From: Forsythia viridissima
Lineage: Eukaryota; Streptophyta; Magnoliopsida; Lamiales; Oleaceae
Reading direction: 5' to 3'
Assembly: GCA_030279155.1 (NCBI GenBank)
Contig: CM059043.1
Location: forward strand, 35,022,638-35,086,637
Length of the DNA stretch: 64,000 nt
Made by a program: the position numbers and the translations under genes. Of this stretch, positions 45,401 to 56,589 are shown piece by piece (positions within the stretch are counted from its first letter, which is position 1; each line of letters starts with the position of its first letter). A model generated the notes under the pieces. That model saw nothing but the letters and a program-made list of their open reading frames with translations. It searched no databases and was not told the origin of the DNA.

Positions 45401-47774
45401 ATATCTTGGTGCTTGAAATCTTTATATTGTCTCAAAAGTTCATTTACTTGGTTCGTTCTTCACTAAATAAGAGGAGTTGGGGGTCAGACAGGATGTGTGT
45501 TTCAAATCTTTTGCACTACTTGCATGAAGTTGTTGCTCTTATGTTTAATATACAAATTGTCCATTATTAGCCTGAGCATACTTCTCCAGATAAGCATGGA
45601 AACATAATAGTACCATTGATTTTCTTATCTGTATAATTGGATTCAATGGGGATTTTTTCTTGTAATATGTAATATTCAAGAATCAATTAATGTAGGCTTT
45701 GTCCAAAAATTGATACGCAGGCAGAGAAGGTTTCCAATCAAGACCTCTACTTCAAGAAGACGGTGAAATATGTCGGGGAACCAATGAGCCACTTGGAATC
45801 TATTGCTTCCTCCGCGGTACTTCTTTTTGTTGTTGTTTCTTTGCATTCCACACATCTAAGAGAAATTTAAGAAGAGAGGAGGAGAAGAAAAAATAAATTG
45901 GACTTCTTTGAACTGTGGGCTCTCTGGTCAAGTATTTGTCAATGCCAAATAGGATTTTAGAACTCATTTCTGATTTTATCTCTAGGTAAGGGCAGCGATC
46001 AAGGTGAAGGCGTCCGTTATCATTTGTTTTACTTCATCTGGAAGGGCTGCAAGGTATAATATTCACAAATACTTATCCACTGAATAATTTGAAGTGTTCA
46101 TTATTCCACCAGATCTCATATGACCGAAATTGCTATAACCCTGTGAATACAGATTGATAGCGAAGTACAGGCCAACAATGCCAGTTCTTTCAGTTGTTAT
46201 CCCTCGTCTCAAAACAAATCAGTTGAAGTGGAGTTTTACTGGTGCATTTGAGGTTTACCTTTGACCCTAATACAATATAATATTCGGATATGAAAATTTA
46301 TTCCTACACAATTTATCAAATGCATTCTTTGAACCATAGAATTGAACTCTATTTTATTGGATCCAATTTAGTGCTTGTTCGGTAAAACTTTTTGTGGATT
46401 ATAAGCAGTGGGTTGTACAAAATGTGGATAAAAGTTGTGGATCATACGGAATGTAGATAAAAATAATGTTTGACCAGCTTTTAAATATTTATACGCACTT
46501 CCAAACATGCTTTAGTATCTTGTTGTGCCTTCTATTTTGTCATCATTAGGTACTAATAATCAAGAGCAAGCATCCCTGTGAATAATTGAGCCTTGGATTG
46601 TTTTTGCATTCAGGTTTAAACTGTATCAAATATTTCATCATGCTATATCATTTTAAAAAAATCAAATTAGCGTGGCCTTTGCAATTTTCTTTTCTTCTTG
46701 ATGCAATCTCACATTTAGGTCCAATGTCAGAGTTTGGAGGGCACTGTCTAATACCTTATCGTTGAAGAATAGATGATTAACATTGGTTTGCCTTTGTCAA
46801 TAAAGTTTTACCTTATTCAAATGACTGTTATCAAAAAAATTTATTGTTATTTCTCTTCGCAATGGTGTCATCTACCTGATCTTTATGCTGATTAATCTTT
46901 TCTGCATGGCCAGGCAAGGCAATCACTTATTGTTAGAGGTCTTTTTCCTTTGCTAGCCGATCCTCGTCATGCGGTGAGTTCTGTGGTTGTTACTGCATAT
47001 TTACCTTTCTAGTTAAATTGTGGTCAAGTTATTTGTGGAAATGTATTGTATTTCCGTATCACCGTGTTCATTAGAACATACTTGTTATGTATTGTAATAA
47101 ATGCCTATTTCAAGAGGACATATGAATCAATTTGTCCTTTGTTTCACTCTGAAATTTCTCTGGACAGCTTACATAATGTGGGAACAAGGCATCTATACAT
47201 TGTATAGTAATTTGTTTTTCCCTAGCATAGTTGTACTACATTATGGAATCCCATATGTTGATATCAAATTGCACTTTGTCATTTGATTGCTTGGCATTTG
47301 TTTTTGATTTTCTGTGTTGTGGGCATTGGTTATGCAAGTTATAATTTAGAATCCTTATGCAAGTAAAAGGAACCTATGTTTTTGTAATTCTGTTGTTTCT
47401 CTTTATATGCATTGCTATTAACTACCACTGTAATTTCATCCTGACGTGGTTACAGCCTTTGTATATGGATTGAATGGTTCCGTATTTAGAATACAAATTA
47501 CAAGCTTACACCACATAAAAGTTTGCAGTGTCATGTTCTTATCCATCTGAACTGAATTACATTGTTATCGTAATTTATCAGACATTGATTTGATCGAACA
47601 TAATATTTGGTGATGTTGCAGGCTGAGTCGACAAATGCAACTAATGAGTCAGTTCTGAAAGTTGCACTTGACCATGGAAAGGCTTCAGGAGTTATCAAGT
47701 CACACGACCGAATTGTGGTCTGCCAAAAAGTTGGAGATGCCTCTGTAGTTAAGATTATCGAGCTCGAAGATTAG
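39444..47774 (+). CDS. Cytosolic pyruvate kinase, divergent plant class
   Basis: Sixteen exons: 39444-39512, 39613-39706, 39809-39906, 40431-40586, 41137-41214, 41495-41626, 42275-42355, 42485-42556, 42688-42777, 44459-44603, 44880-44968, 45721-45816, 45986-46053, 46153-46252, 46914-46973, 47622-47774. They join in frame to 526 residues, and all introns are GT-AG. The enzyme makes pyruvate and ATP from phosphoenolpyruvate and ADP, the last step of glycolysis. There is no transit peptide, so it is cytosolic. Seen: KIVGTLGPRSRS near the N-terminus, DTVGAELQ at 91-98, catalytic Lys255 and Glu257 in KIENVEG, RPTRAEATDVANAVLDG, and a complete C-terminal domain ending VVKIIELED. The usual metal-binding RGDLG reads RGNLG (Asn281). 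Together with MHSNHLLLEEPIRMASILEP this points to the class of Arabidopsis At2g36580 and At3g52990. Intron 9 (1681 bp) holds a MULE-type element, and intron 14 a MITE. Confidence 0.93.
43048..44119. mobile_element. MULE-type element inside pyruvate kinase intron 9, 1072 bp
   Basis: The element is flanked by an exact 9-bp duplication ATTTTAATT (43039-43047 and 44120-44128). Its left end (GGGGAATGTTGAAATGTGCCC) and right end (complement GCCAGAATTGGACAAACTACC) match, inverted, the right and left ends of the element at 8768-10240. The interior has repeated ATCGACA motifs and a strong hairpin at 43361-43420. A GA-rich stretch lies at 43860-43980. The perfect duplication suggests a fairly recent insertion. 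Confidence 0.75.
43361..43420. repeat. Near-perfect hairpin, 27/28-nt arms, 5-nt loop
   Basis: The left arm (43361-43387) contains CGATGACAAAATGGGAACC and the right arm (43393-43420) its reverse complement, with a single-base difference in length. The loop is TGGGC. A further foldback follows at about 43422-43485 (TCTCGTCTC pairing with GAGACGA). Being inside an intron of a transcribed gene, it could form a double-stranded stem in the pre-mRNA. Confidence 0.85.
46371..46511. mobile_element. Short MITE in pyruvate kinase intron 14
   Basis: The ends GTGCTTGTTCGGTAAAAC and TTCCAAACATGCT are roughly inverted and flanked by TTA. The inside has GTGGATAAAAGTTGTGGAT, like other short elements here. 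Boundaries are approximate. Confidence 0.45.
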
Positions 47775-48403
47775 AATGTTAAGGCTGTTTTTTCCCCCGA
47801 TAATTTTAATCATTGCCCATTTTTTTTTGAAATTCAATGGATGAATCTTAATGACCATCAGTGTGGCATTTGAACCAAGTGGTAATGAGAAATATCTCAT
47901 ATTAGTATCACACATAACTCAATGTATATTGGGTACTACTACCTTTTGATGGGATTTGATGCTGGTGACATTCATTCCCATACCCCCAATTTTCAGTCCG
48001 TGAAGAACAGATGTACTGTAATATCTTGTGACTTGTAGTGTTTTCTGCTGCAAATAAGTACTTATTTCCTGTACAATCTGTAATAAACTTGAGAGTGGAA
48101 AATCCAAGGGTTCTTGGTAACCAGTTTTCTGAATTGAATCTTTTTACCAGAGGAATAACACATTTACGAGTATGTTTGGCTGTGCGTAAATTACTAATCT
48201 AGAAAGTAAGTGAAGACTCAGTTTTTTGAAAACTGATGTGAAACATGCTCTAACGAGATTGGTTGATTTTTTTTTTCTTATGTTTTTGCCCTTGTATTAT
48301 CTGAAGTTCCAAGAAGGATTTTGTATACGTTGTTCATTTCTAATAATTTTTATCTACGCTAAACAGGAATATATAATATATATTTAAATGATGAAACACA
48401 AAG
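47775..48403 (+). other. Pyruvate kinase 3-prime UTR and spacer
   Basis: Non-coding sequence between the stop codon and the tRNA gene. CTGTAATAAACTTGAGAG near 48080 could hold a poly(A) signal (AATAAA at 48082). Confidence 0.45.
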
Positions 48404-48476
48404 GCGCCCATGGCCTAATGGATAAGGCGTCTGACTTCTAATCAGGCGATTGTGGGTTCGAGTCCCACTGGGCGTG
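48404..48476 (+). tRNA. tRNA-Arg (anticodon TCT)
   Basis: The 73-nt sequence folds into a standard cloverleaf. The acceptor GCGCCCA pairs with TGGGCGT (one G-T pair) followed by discriminator G. The D arm is GGCCTAATGGATAAGGC. The anticodon loop is CTTCTAA with TCT at 48437-48439, and the T arm GTGGGTTCGAGTCCCAC has a canonical TTCGAGT loop. There is no intron and no encoded CCA, as expected for a nuclear plant gene. It reads AGA codons in cytosolic translation. RNA polymerase III would use the A and B boxes inside the gene. A T-run suitable for termination is weak downstream (TTTTAATTATTTT at about 48485). Confidence 0.95.
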
Positions 48477-49877
48477 GCTTAGACTTTTAATTATTTTGCT
48501 TTAATCTTTACAATACCTTCTCCTATCTGTTCTCGTGGGATAAATTGAAAATTCTAGAGACAAAAGTTGAGAATCACAGAAAGAGAGTCCAAGCAGCATC
48601 AATATGATGTCTCCGTTTTGTTTTATATGCTGCAAAGATGTCGATATGTCTCACCATTTGTCAGTAAAGTTTGCGAGTATCTTATCGAAAATATAGAGTC
48701 AAATCTATACGTTTGCATGATCCATCTCTCGTCTTACTGATTGTTAAGAGATAAATTTCACATCTATTAAATACTAAAATATTAATCAATCTTAACTAGA
48801 ATGACTTTTAAAAGTAGAAACTCAAATCTCAATTAGTCAATTCTTGTATCTTTGTTTAAAGAATACTACAGAGCAGCAAAAGGTTTTAACTGATTTAGAG
48901 ATTAACTAGAACCTAACTACTGGTAATTAATTGTAGGAGCAATTATTGAAGAAGAGTTCATCCTTCACTTGGAATTACAATTGATGAACTGTCATTTGTA
49001 AGTGTTGATCATGAGACACCTGTCCTCAAGAAATTGGACGAAATTACTAATTCATGATCATTTACAGTTGGTGAACTGTCATTTGCATGGCAGTGTTGAT
49101 CATGAGACACCTGTCCTCAAGAAATTGGACGAAATTACTAATTCATGATCTGACTAAGGCATAAGTGCGTCTATTGGCTGATTGGTTGTCTCAATTATAA
49201 TAAAGTGTAGTTAGTCGCCCTTTGAAAAAAGCTACTCACTTATTTGCTTCTCTTGAACGCATGAACTAACGTTAAAGTGCATCTCCGGACAGGGGACTTG
49301 TTGCCGAAATGGTCAACTTGGTGTCGTCTGCTTGAACATACTTGGTTATCTTCCTTTTGCTCTGACTTCAATGACTACTGAGCTCTTGCAGTTCGAAAGC
49401 AGACTACTACTGGTGATGATTGGATTCATGGAGCCTCGATTTCATCTCGGCTTACAAGATATCTTGAATTATCATTAGATAGTGTGACCCTTTTGAAACC
49501 AAATTAAACTTTCGGAGCCCATAGCACATATAGTCCATCACAGCTTCCTTTGTGAAATCATTCTTTATGCACACAATTCATTGATACAATTCATCCATCA
49601 ATGAATTGCCCCTGACGTGTAGTTCTTTAAATTTTCATTATAATCTCCGTCCCAAGACGGGGTAGGTTACACTTTGCATCGATTCTGTCCAATGCAAACT
49701 CATTAACAATGAAAGAAGAATACCAGTTTCACGAAGAAGCAAAACTAAAGAGCTCTAAATACATGTATAACCACTTTGAAACTGTAAAAACATTTGATTC
49801 TGGAAAAAAAGTATGAAGAACAAGGAACAAATCTATCATATGTATCGAATCCATTTTAAGTTTTAACTACAATTGAT
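48477..49877. other. Spacer between tRNA and trihelix gene
   Basis: No intact gene. It contains an 87-bp tandem duplication (48981-49152). The stretch 49200-49500 is less AT-rich and might be a decayed exon, but no frame stays open and I recognise no protein. The last few hundred bases may include the 3-prime UTR of the minus-strand trihelix gene. Confidence 0.4.
48981..49152. repeat. Two-copy tandem duplication, 87-bp period
   Basis: The unit with GAACTGTCATTTG, GTGTTGATCATGAGACACCT and GAAATTGGACGAAATTACTA occurs at 48981-49067 and 49068-49152. The last about 60 bp of the two copies are identical, so the duplication is recent. Confidence 0.9.
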
Positions 49878-51206
49878 TCATCCAGTTAGCTGCTGCTGAA
49901 GATCAAGCAATCCGAGCTGCTTTTGTCTAATAAGAAGAATCATTCTTTCATTTTCCAGCTTCTGTCTCTCTTTTGATAGCTTCTCTCTCTCCATTTCCCT
50001 CTCCTTCTTGGCACTGAATTTCAACCATTTTAGCCTTTGTTTCTCAATCTCAAATGCCTGGCACTGGAAACCAACACGCTGCTCCTCCAATTGCATCGAC
50101 CTAGTTTCCATCCATTTTCGTTTTTCAGAGGGACTTCTTGCTCCATCTTGCAACATATTTGTCAATTCAGCACTGAATTGTTGAATCATAGGTGAAAGAA
50201 ACAGGCCCTTTTTGAGTCTCTTCCTTGATGATTGTTCATCGGTGTCATTTTCGTCGTGGCCATGACCTCTTGATCCTTCTTCAACCACCTCATCCTCGTC
50301 TCCATCATCATCATCCTCCTCCTCCTCATCATCATTTTCAACATCATAGTCCTCGTCATCTTCTTCTTCAACACTCACCCCCTTTTCCACTTTAGATCCC
50401 TCTATTTTATCCGATGAGTGTAAACACTTTTGCGATTGCAGCTGCGACTGAGACGTCTCCCCCGGTGAATCTTGAACACCACCATGAGGTCCATGACCAC
50501 AACTATTATGATAAGCACGCATCTCTCTAAAAAACAAGTGCTTTGAATTCAACAATTTCTTCACTTCTTCCTTCAGTTTCATCGACAAATGGTCCATAGT
50601 ATCAAGCAAACTTTGATTCTCCACTACCCGACACGCAGTTCCCTTCCCAAGAATTTCATTAACCCTCTTGTATCTCTTGTTTAAATCATTAAACTTGTCT
50701 TCACACTGCTGTGGAGACACATAAAACCCCTTTTCCATCATTGCCCGAGACACCGATTTCCATTTCCCTTTCTTCTGCAAAACTGTACCACCCTTCTTTT
50801 TATCAGTGCCCTGATCACTCCCAGCTTCATCTCCAACATAATACACAACCATTATCAGCAATCTCACCATATTATCAGTCCATTTCATTCTTTGCCAAGG
50901 AGACATTTTCTTCTTCCCATCGTCATCAGCACTGAATCCAGGCTCATCATCATCACTAAGTGTTAAGCTCGAATTCTTAGCTTTTGCAGCATGTGAGTAC
51001 CCTTGTTTCCCGTATTGCTGAGTTTGTGAGTGGTAATCGCCCTCCTGATGGCCATCGCCAACCGTGGAGTGTTGTGGCGGCGGCATGTGGAGGGAGTTTT
51101 GAGTGTTTTGCGGCGGTGGTAAGCGGTGCTGCAGAGACATTTCTAGTCCTAACATTCCAGGATTTAAACTAGAGTACAGCCCACCAGTCATGGAATTAGA
51201 TTCCAT
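49878..51206 (-). CDS. Trihelix-family transcription factor, intronless
   Basis: A single 442-residue reading frame on the minus strand. The ATG at 51204-51206 is the first one; its context (GATTTTAAATC-type AT-rich upstream) does not extend the frame. Order: a Gln/Pro-rich N-terminus (1-90), a trihelix (GT/MYB-like) DNA-binding domain at about 104-190 with WQRMKWTDNMVRLLI and GKWKSVSRAMMEKGF then QCEDKFNDLNKRYKRVNEIL, an acidic run at 279-310 (mostly Asp/Glu), a basic RKRLKK at 328-333 that could be a nuclear signal, and a Glu/Lys/Arg/Leu-rich coiled coil at about 380-440. The plan resembles plant trihelix proteins of the At1g21200 / HRA1 (At3g10040) group, nuclear DNA-binding regulators; HRA1 dampens the low-oxygen response. 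Which member this matches I cannot tell, so no symbol is given. Confidence 0.85.
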   Translation of the reverse strand: MESNSMTGGLYSSLNPGMLGLEMSLQHRLPPPQNTQNSLHMPPPQHSTVGDGHQEGDYHSQTQQYGKQGYSHAAKAKNSSLTLSDDDEPGFSADDDGKKKMSPWQRMKWTDNMVRLLIMVVYYVGDEAGSDQGTDKKKGGTVLQKKGKWKSVSRAMMEKGFYVSPQQCEDKFNDLNKRYKRVNEILGKGTACRVVENQSLLDTMDHLSMKLKEEVKKLLNSKHLFFREMRAYHNSCGHGPHGGVQDSPGETSQSQLQSQKCLHSSDKIEGSKVEKGVSVEEEDDEDYDVENDDEEEEDDDDGDEDEVVEEGSRGHGHDENDTDEQSSRKRLKKGLFLSPMIQQFSAELTNMLQDGARSPSEKRKWMETRSMQLEEQRVGFQCQAFEIEKQRLKWLKFSAKKEREMEREKLSKERQKLENERMILLIRQKQLGLLDLQQQLTG

Positions 51207-51226
51207 ATAACTTCAACAGATTTTAA

Positions 51227-51360
51227 CTAAGAACAAAATCAAGAAACAAGAAAGATTACTGAGAAAAAAAAGATATTACATCATAAGAACATGGTAAATT
51301 GGTACCCTGTTCTTGTCTTCTTGAAATGATTACTAAGAACAAAATCAAGAAACAAGAATT
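51227..51360. repeat. Short direct repeat upstream of the trihelix gene
   Basis: ACTAAGAACAAAATCAAGAA followed by ACAAGAA occurs at about 51228 and again at about 51331, roughly 104 bp apart. It lies in the probable 5-prime leader or promoter of the minus-strand gene. Confidence 0.8.
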
Positions 51361-52260
51361 CCCCCCTCGAAAAATAGTATGACGGGGATTAAGATGGAAC
51401 AGTAGAGTCACACCATGGCCTGAGAAATCCCTTGAATAAGCAGAAATTCTTGATCTTGATCAGTATTTACAGCATTATGATCATTCCTCTATCCAAGAGA
51501 TGTATAGTAGAAAGAGAAAAAGCCAAGCAAAAGTGAGTTGGGTGTAAAGACTTTTACACCCAACTTGTGTGTTTATAGAAACACAGGAGAAGTGAAGGGC
51601 AGACGGTTTTATCTGGGGGAAGTTTATGGTTTCCTTTTGTTGACAGAAAAAAACTGCTCAATGCCCACGGTTTTGTTTTTTCCTTACTTACCTAGGACCT
51701 ACCTATGTTTCGGAGAGAGAGAGAGAGTCCACAGGATTGTGCAAAACTGTCTTCAGTGATGATTTTGTACTCCAACTTCTACAAACTCGTGACTCAATTT
51801 TAAGTGGATAATGTAGGCAATAATGGGACTCGTTAAATATCTAGTTGAACAATAATTGCATTTTTTCAATTTTTATGACTCTACTATGTTTAAAATTGTA
51901 CTTTGGTAGCTGAATTTGTGTTAAAAACGTCGAATTTTTGTTACTGTCCAATCCACATGGTAGTAGGTTGAACGACAAAGAGGAGTTTACCTAAGAAAAT
52001 ATGACTGTCATGTAGAAAAGGAAGCTAAATTTTGTGATGGAATTGTCATGAGTGACTAAATTGAAACCTGTGCAATAAATTTGAAAATAAAATGTAGAGT
52101 GACTAAGATGACATTTTACTCAAATTTGGGTGACCTCCATTGTTTTTTACCCTTGATGTGGACATCTCTTTTTTTTTATTTTGCCGTTGGTTTAAGAACT
52201 GGAAGTGGAGGGTAAAAGAGTAAATTGGGCAGTTTTGAGCTTTGAACTAAGGATGGTTAT
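51361..52260. other. Upstream region of the trihelix gene and spacer
   Basis: Probable promoter and leader of the minus-strand gene up to about 51750, including a GA microsatellite (51713-51727, leader-like CT run on the minus strand). The rest is AT-rich spacer with no gene. Confidence 0.4.
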
Positions 52261-52261
52261 A

Positions 52262-52735
52262 TTTACACGGGTGCTTATATTCACACTATAATTTGTTATA
52301 AGTGCACCATATTTTAACTGTACTTAAGATCTTCAATTTTTGTTCATTATTGTAATTATGTTCTTAATTTTTTGTCATCGAATTTTTATTTTCAACTTTC
52401 ATTAATTATCACATTCATCATTGATGATGGTTTCTGTCGAGATATTTTATTTAGTGTTTTGAAATGAAGAAAAAATATTTTATTGTACTTTTGTGTTTAT
52501 TATTTTTTTAAAAATATAACAGACAAATAAGTCTTTTTACGAATTCTCAACAAATATTTTTTACGGAAACCATTATCAAATACAAGATGTGCTAATTAAT
52601 AAAAAGTTAAAGATAAAAATGTAATAAACAAAGTTGAAGACATGAGTGCTATAATGTTAAAATATTAAGGATGTTAAATGTAATTAAAATGTAGTGCAAA
52701 AAATAAAAAGTGTTGTGTGAATATAATTACCCTAA
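52262..52735. mobile_element. MITE of the CCACATTTTAATTGTA family, copy 2
   Basis: The end TATATTCACACTATAATTTG and its inverted partner near 52715 (GTGTTGTGTGAATATAATTA) bound a sequence that shares GATGTGCTAATTAATAAAAAG and the ATTTTAACTGTACTTAAGA block with copies at 19808 and 55983. Confidence 0.55.
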
Positions 52736-53051
52736 TTACACCACATTTTTGTTATGGGTAAATTACAATAATGGTCCCTAATTTTTTAAATTTGTAATAA
52801 TATCATTCTCATTCAAATTTTTTTAGTAGATATTATCCACATCTTTCCATTTATTCATATATATGGTCCCTAATGACTTTTTTTTGACAATTTTTTCCGT
52901 ACTTAAATAAATTAAAATAATAGAGAAAAAAAAAACAATTGAAAAATTGCAATTGGACCCCTAACTTTTTCAAAAGTACAAATAAATCCTAATTTTTTTT
53001 ATTTGTTTACAAATTCTCACTTAAAATAATAATGCCATCAAGTCCTAAAAT

Positions 53052-54371
53052 GGGAAATTGGCCCAAAATGTCACTAACGTATAGACTCGGTGCGCAAATC
53101 ATCGTTATCTTTCAAATTTTGACAATTACATCCATCACCTATCTATATAGTGCGCAAATCATCCTTTTGAATGGAATCCATCCAATATTCCGTTAAACTT
53201 TTGAAATTTTGGCACAAATGGTCCCTAACTTTTGTCATTTGTATGGAATTAGTCCCGAACGTTTATGTTTTGGCAAACAAGTCCCTAACCTATGTGTTTT
53301 GGTGCAAAATTGGTCCTTATGGAATGAAAAGAACAAATATACCTTTAGTTTAATTAGAAGAAATTGTATGTGGATTCCTAATCATTATAAATTGTACAAA
53401 TAAGTCCAATACTTATATTTTTTATAAAAAAATTAAAAAAAACTAATGAGTTTTTTTTTGAATTAACACTTTAGTAATAAACATGTGAAATAAATTTATT
53501 ATTTTTATTATTAAGTAATAAATATATTTAAAGAGAGAGAAATCATTTTTCTTCCTCTTTACTTATAAATTTTTTTTCTCCCTCTTTACTTTAAAACTTA
53601 AGTAAAATAAATAACAAAATGACGTATATAATTTTATGACATTGAACTAATCTTATTACATTTTTATTTAACATAAAACGACTAATAAAAATTAATTTAC
53701 ACATTATGTGTTTTATTTTTGAACGAAAATAAAACGATAAATTAAAATATAAAGAATATAGTTAGATTTCTAATATTTGTAGTTAATAAACATATTACTC
53801 AATTAAATAAAAATATTTGAACATCAAATTTGTGACAAAGTTATTTTTTTTATACAACAATAAAATAAAAATTTTAATTTTAAATAATATATTTATTACT
53901 TAATAATAAAAATAATAATTTTATTTGACATATTTATCACTAAAGTGTTAATTCAAAAAAAAAAAAAAACTCATTAGTTTTCTTTAATTTTTTTTTATAA
54001 AATATAAAAGTATTGGACTTATTTGCACATTTTGTAATGATTAGGAATCCACATACAATTTCCTGTAATTAAAACTAAAGGTATATTTGTCTTTTTCATC
54101 CCATAAGAACCAATTTCGTACTAAAACACATAGGTTAAGGAGTTGTTTGTCAAAACATAAACGTTAGGAGCCAATTCCACACTAAGGACAAATGTTAAGG
54201 ACCATTTGCTCCAAAATTTCAAAGGTTTAACGGAATATTAGATGGATTCCGTTCAAAAGGATGATTTGCGCACTACATGGATAGGTGAGTGATATAATTG
54301 CCAAAATTTGAAAGGTAAGAATGATTTGCGTACCGAGTCTATACGTTAGGGACGTTTTGGGCCAATTTCCC
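53052..54371. mobile_element. Nested MULE-type MITE, 1320 bp
   Basis: The ends GGGAAATTGGCCCAAAATGTC and GACGTTTTGGGCCAATTTCCC are inverted, with arms of about 400 bp. The flanks TCCTAAAAT (53043-53051) and TTCTAAAAT (54372-54380) match at 8 of 9 positions. Inner arm sequence (GGCACAAATGGTCCCTAACT) overlaps the element at 18180-19131, so the two are relatives. The centre is AT-rich. Confidence 0.8.
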
Positions 54372-54824
54372 TTCTAAAATTTCTAATTATGTTAACCAAA
54401 AGAATATTTAGAGTCTATACAGATTTCGTCCAGTCGTCCAACAAAAAATTATTTTCTCCATTGGCCTATATTTTCTTGATGCCAGAATGGTTTTCTTCAT
54501 GAACAACCATCGAATTTACACTTCATTGTCTTGCAAGTTGCAAACACTGATTGGAATACTCTTTACCTTTCTGGAAGCCACTTTTGGGAGAATGCTATAA
54601 TAGTAGATAGAAATGGAATATTCTGATCCATTCCTGCCGTTTGAGGGATGCCATGGCCTAAGCATTTCTTGCTTGGGGACAAATGCTTAGTTTGACTTTG
54701 AAAAATAAAATATTTTATCAGCAGTTAAACATAGAGTTCATGGAGGATTGTAAACCACCCCCACCCCAGCCAGACACCGATTTTCACAAAATACAGGGAG
54801 AATTCTCTTTAATCTTCGTGCAAC

Positions 54825-55445
54825 CAGGGGCGGATCCAGAAAATGACACAAGGGTGGGCTAGGGGAGGAGAACTTACGGGGGTTCGGGGGCAGCGCCCCC
54901 GATTTTTTTCTTTCTAAAATGACAATTACTTATATTTTTTTCTTTCTAAAATGACAATTACTTAGTCTATTTTTACAAGAATCTAATCACAAATTGCCAA
55001 TTCAAAAATTCAACTATAGTATTGAAGGGGTTTAGTTTTTGAAAAAATTAAATTAGATATAACTTGACGATACAATTCGTAAATTATGGTAAATATCTTA
55101 AATTTTAAATTCAGTTTAACATATTAAATAATGAAGAAGCAACATTAATTATTAAAAAATAATCAAGAAATAATCAAATAAGTCAACCAGACAATTGGAA
55201 TGGGGAATATTCACAGTAATATTACATGATAAATTCTTATGAATATGTTAATGGTGGAAATTGGATTAAATTTAAAGTGGGTATGGGCTTTGGGCTTATG
55301 TTTGGGTTTGGGTTAGTCTATTATACTAATTATTTTCATTGTTTCAATTGTTTTTGGGCTTGGCTTCAAAAAATTTCTTCAACCTTTTTTTTTTTGGGCC
55401 GGGTGGGCTCAAGCCCACCCATGCCCTGGGCTGGATCCGCCCCTA
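54825..55445. mobile_element. Nested hAT-like element, 621 bp
   Basis: It starts CAGGGGCGGATCCAG and ends CTGGATCCGCCCCTA, flanked by an exact duplication CGTGCAAC (54817-54824 and 55446-55453; a ninth base also matches). Subterminal GC-rich blocks (GGGGGCAGCGCCCCC and GGGTGGGCTCAAGCCCACCC) are palindromic. No transposase is present. Confidence 0.85.
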
Positions 55446-55982
55446 CGTGCAACCATCCCCGGATGTCGTCGGCACAAACCACTGGAATTTTTAAGGTGGG
55501 ATAGAAAAGATGATCCTTTTTATTTTTTTAAATTATTTTGAATAGTATAATATAATAAACTATTTTGTCATTGTTAAATTGATCAAATTTATATCACGGG
55601 TATAATTTTTTGTCAATTAACAGACCACTAGAAAAAATTTGTAGACTCCAAATGTGTCATTTCGTTGAATATAATTAGATTTTTTGGGACCTGATGATAC
55701 ATTTTTTATTTTTTTAAATAAAAATATGTGAAAAAAAATTAAAATATTTTATTTGTACTTTTGAAAATGTTAGATGCCCAATAGTAATTTTTTTATTGTA
55801 TTTTTTTCTATCATTTTAATTTATTTAATTCAGAGTAAATTTGTCAAAAAAAAGTTATTTAGGAACCATATGTATGAATAATGGAAGGATGTGGATGATA
55901 TATACTAAAAAAATTGAATATGGATGATATTGTTACAAACATGAAAAAATGGGAACCATTAGTGAAATTAATTATTTTTTTA

Positions 55983-56413
55983 ATAAATACACCACATTTT
56001 AATTGTATTAAAAGTCCTTAACCCTTTATTCATTATCACATTTATGTCTTTAACTTTTTTTATTGGATTCTTATTTTTAACTTTTTCTTAATTAACACAT
56101 CTTATTTCTATTAACGATTTTCGTCTAAAAATTCTATTAATTTGTTTTAAAATGAGGAACAAATATTTATTCGAATTTATTTTTTTATTTATTTAAAAAT
56201 ACTATGGAAAATGAGTTTTTTATTTTTTATTAATAGAATTTTTGGACTAAAATTGTTATCATAGATAAGATGTGTTAATTAATAGAAAATTAATAATAAG
56301 AATTCTATGAGAAAATATTAAAGATATAAGTGTAATAATAAATAAAGGTTATAAACTTTTATACAATTTAAATATAGTACAATTAAAAAAATAAAATTTT
56401 AGTGCAATATATT
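55983..56413. mobile_element. MITE of the CCACATTTTAATTGTA family, copy 3
   Basis: It opens ACACCACATTTTAATTGTAT and closes with ATACAATTTAAATATAGTAC-like inverted sequence. AACGATTTTCGTCTAAAAAT and GATGTGTTAATTAATAGAAA tie it to copies at 19808 and 52262. Confidence 0.55.
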
Positions 56414-56589
56414 TAGCTTTGGACAAATTAGTGCTTGAATGGAACTTTCCTTACAAGTGATTGATTATGACGTATTGAACCATCAAATCTAGATGGTTTT
56501 GCTGACGTCGACATTTTGGTCTCACAGCCACACAAACTCAACTAGTGGGACCCGCGTTGGGAGATATTTTTGTTGGACTTTGTAATCAC

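Larger units (their letters stand above)
52756..55975. mobile_element. MULE-type element of the GGGTAAATTA family, with two nested elements
   Basis: The left arm (GGGTAAATTACAATAATGGTCCC, then AAATAAATTAAAATAATAGA) is mirrored at about 55540-55975 (AATGGGAACCATTAGTGAAATTA at the end). The family is the same as 82-1698. Two later insertions split it: a second MULE-type MITE (53052-54371) and a hAT-type element (54825-55445). The middle (54480-54820) has ordinary sequence, possibly cargo, with no recognised protein. Confidence 0.65.

Noticed and set aside
50186..50374. Met/Arg-rich minus-strand open frame
   Set aside because: It is an alternative frame of the Asp/Glu repeat in the trihelix gene.
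55226..55504. 92-residue open frame with aromatic-rich sequence
   Set aside because: It runs across the right end of the nested hAT-like element and has no domain; chance frame.
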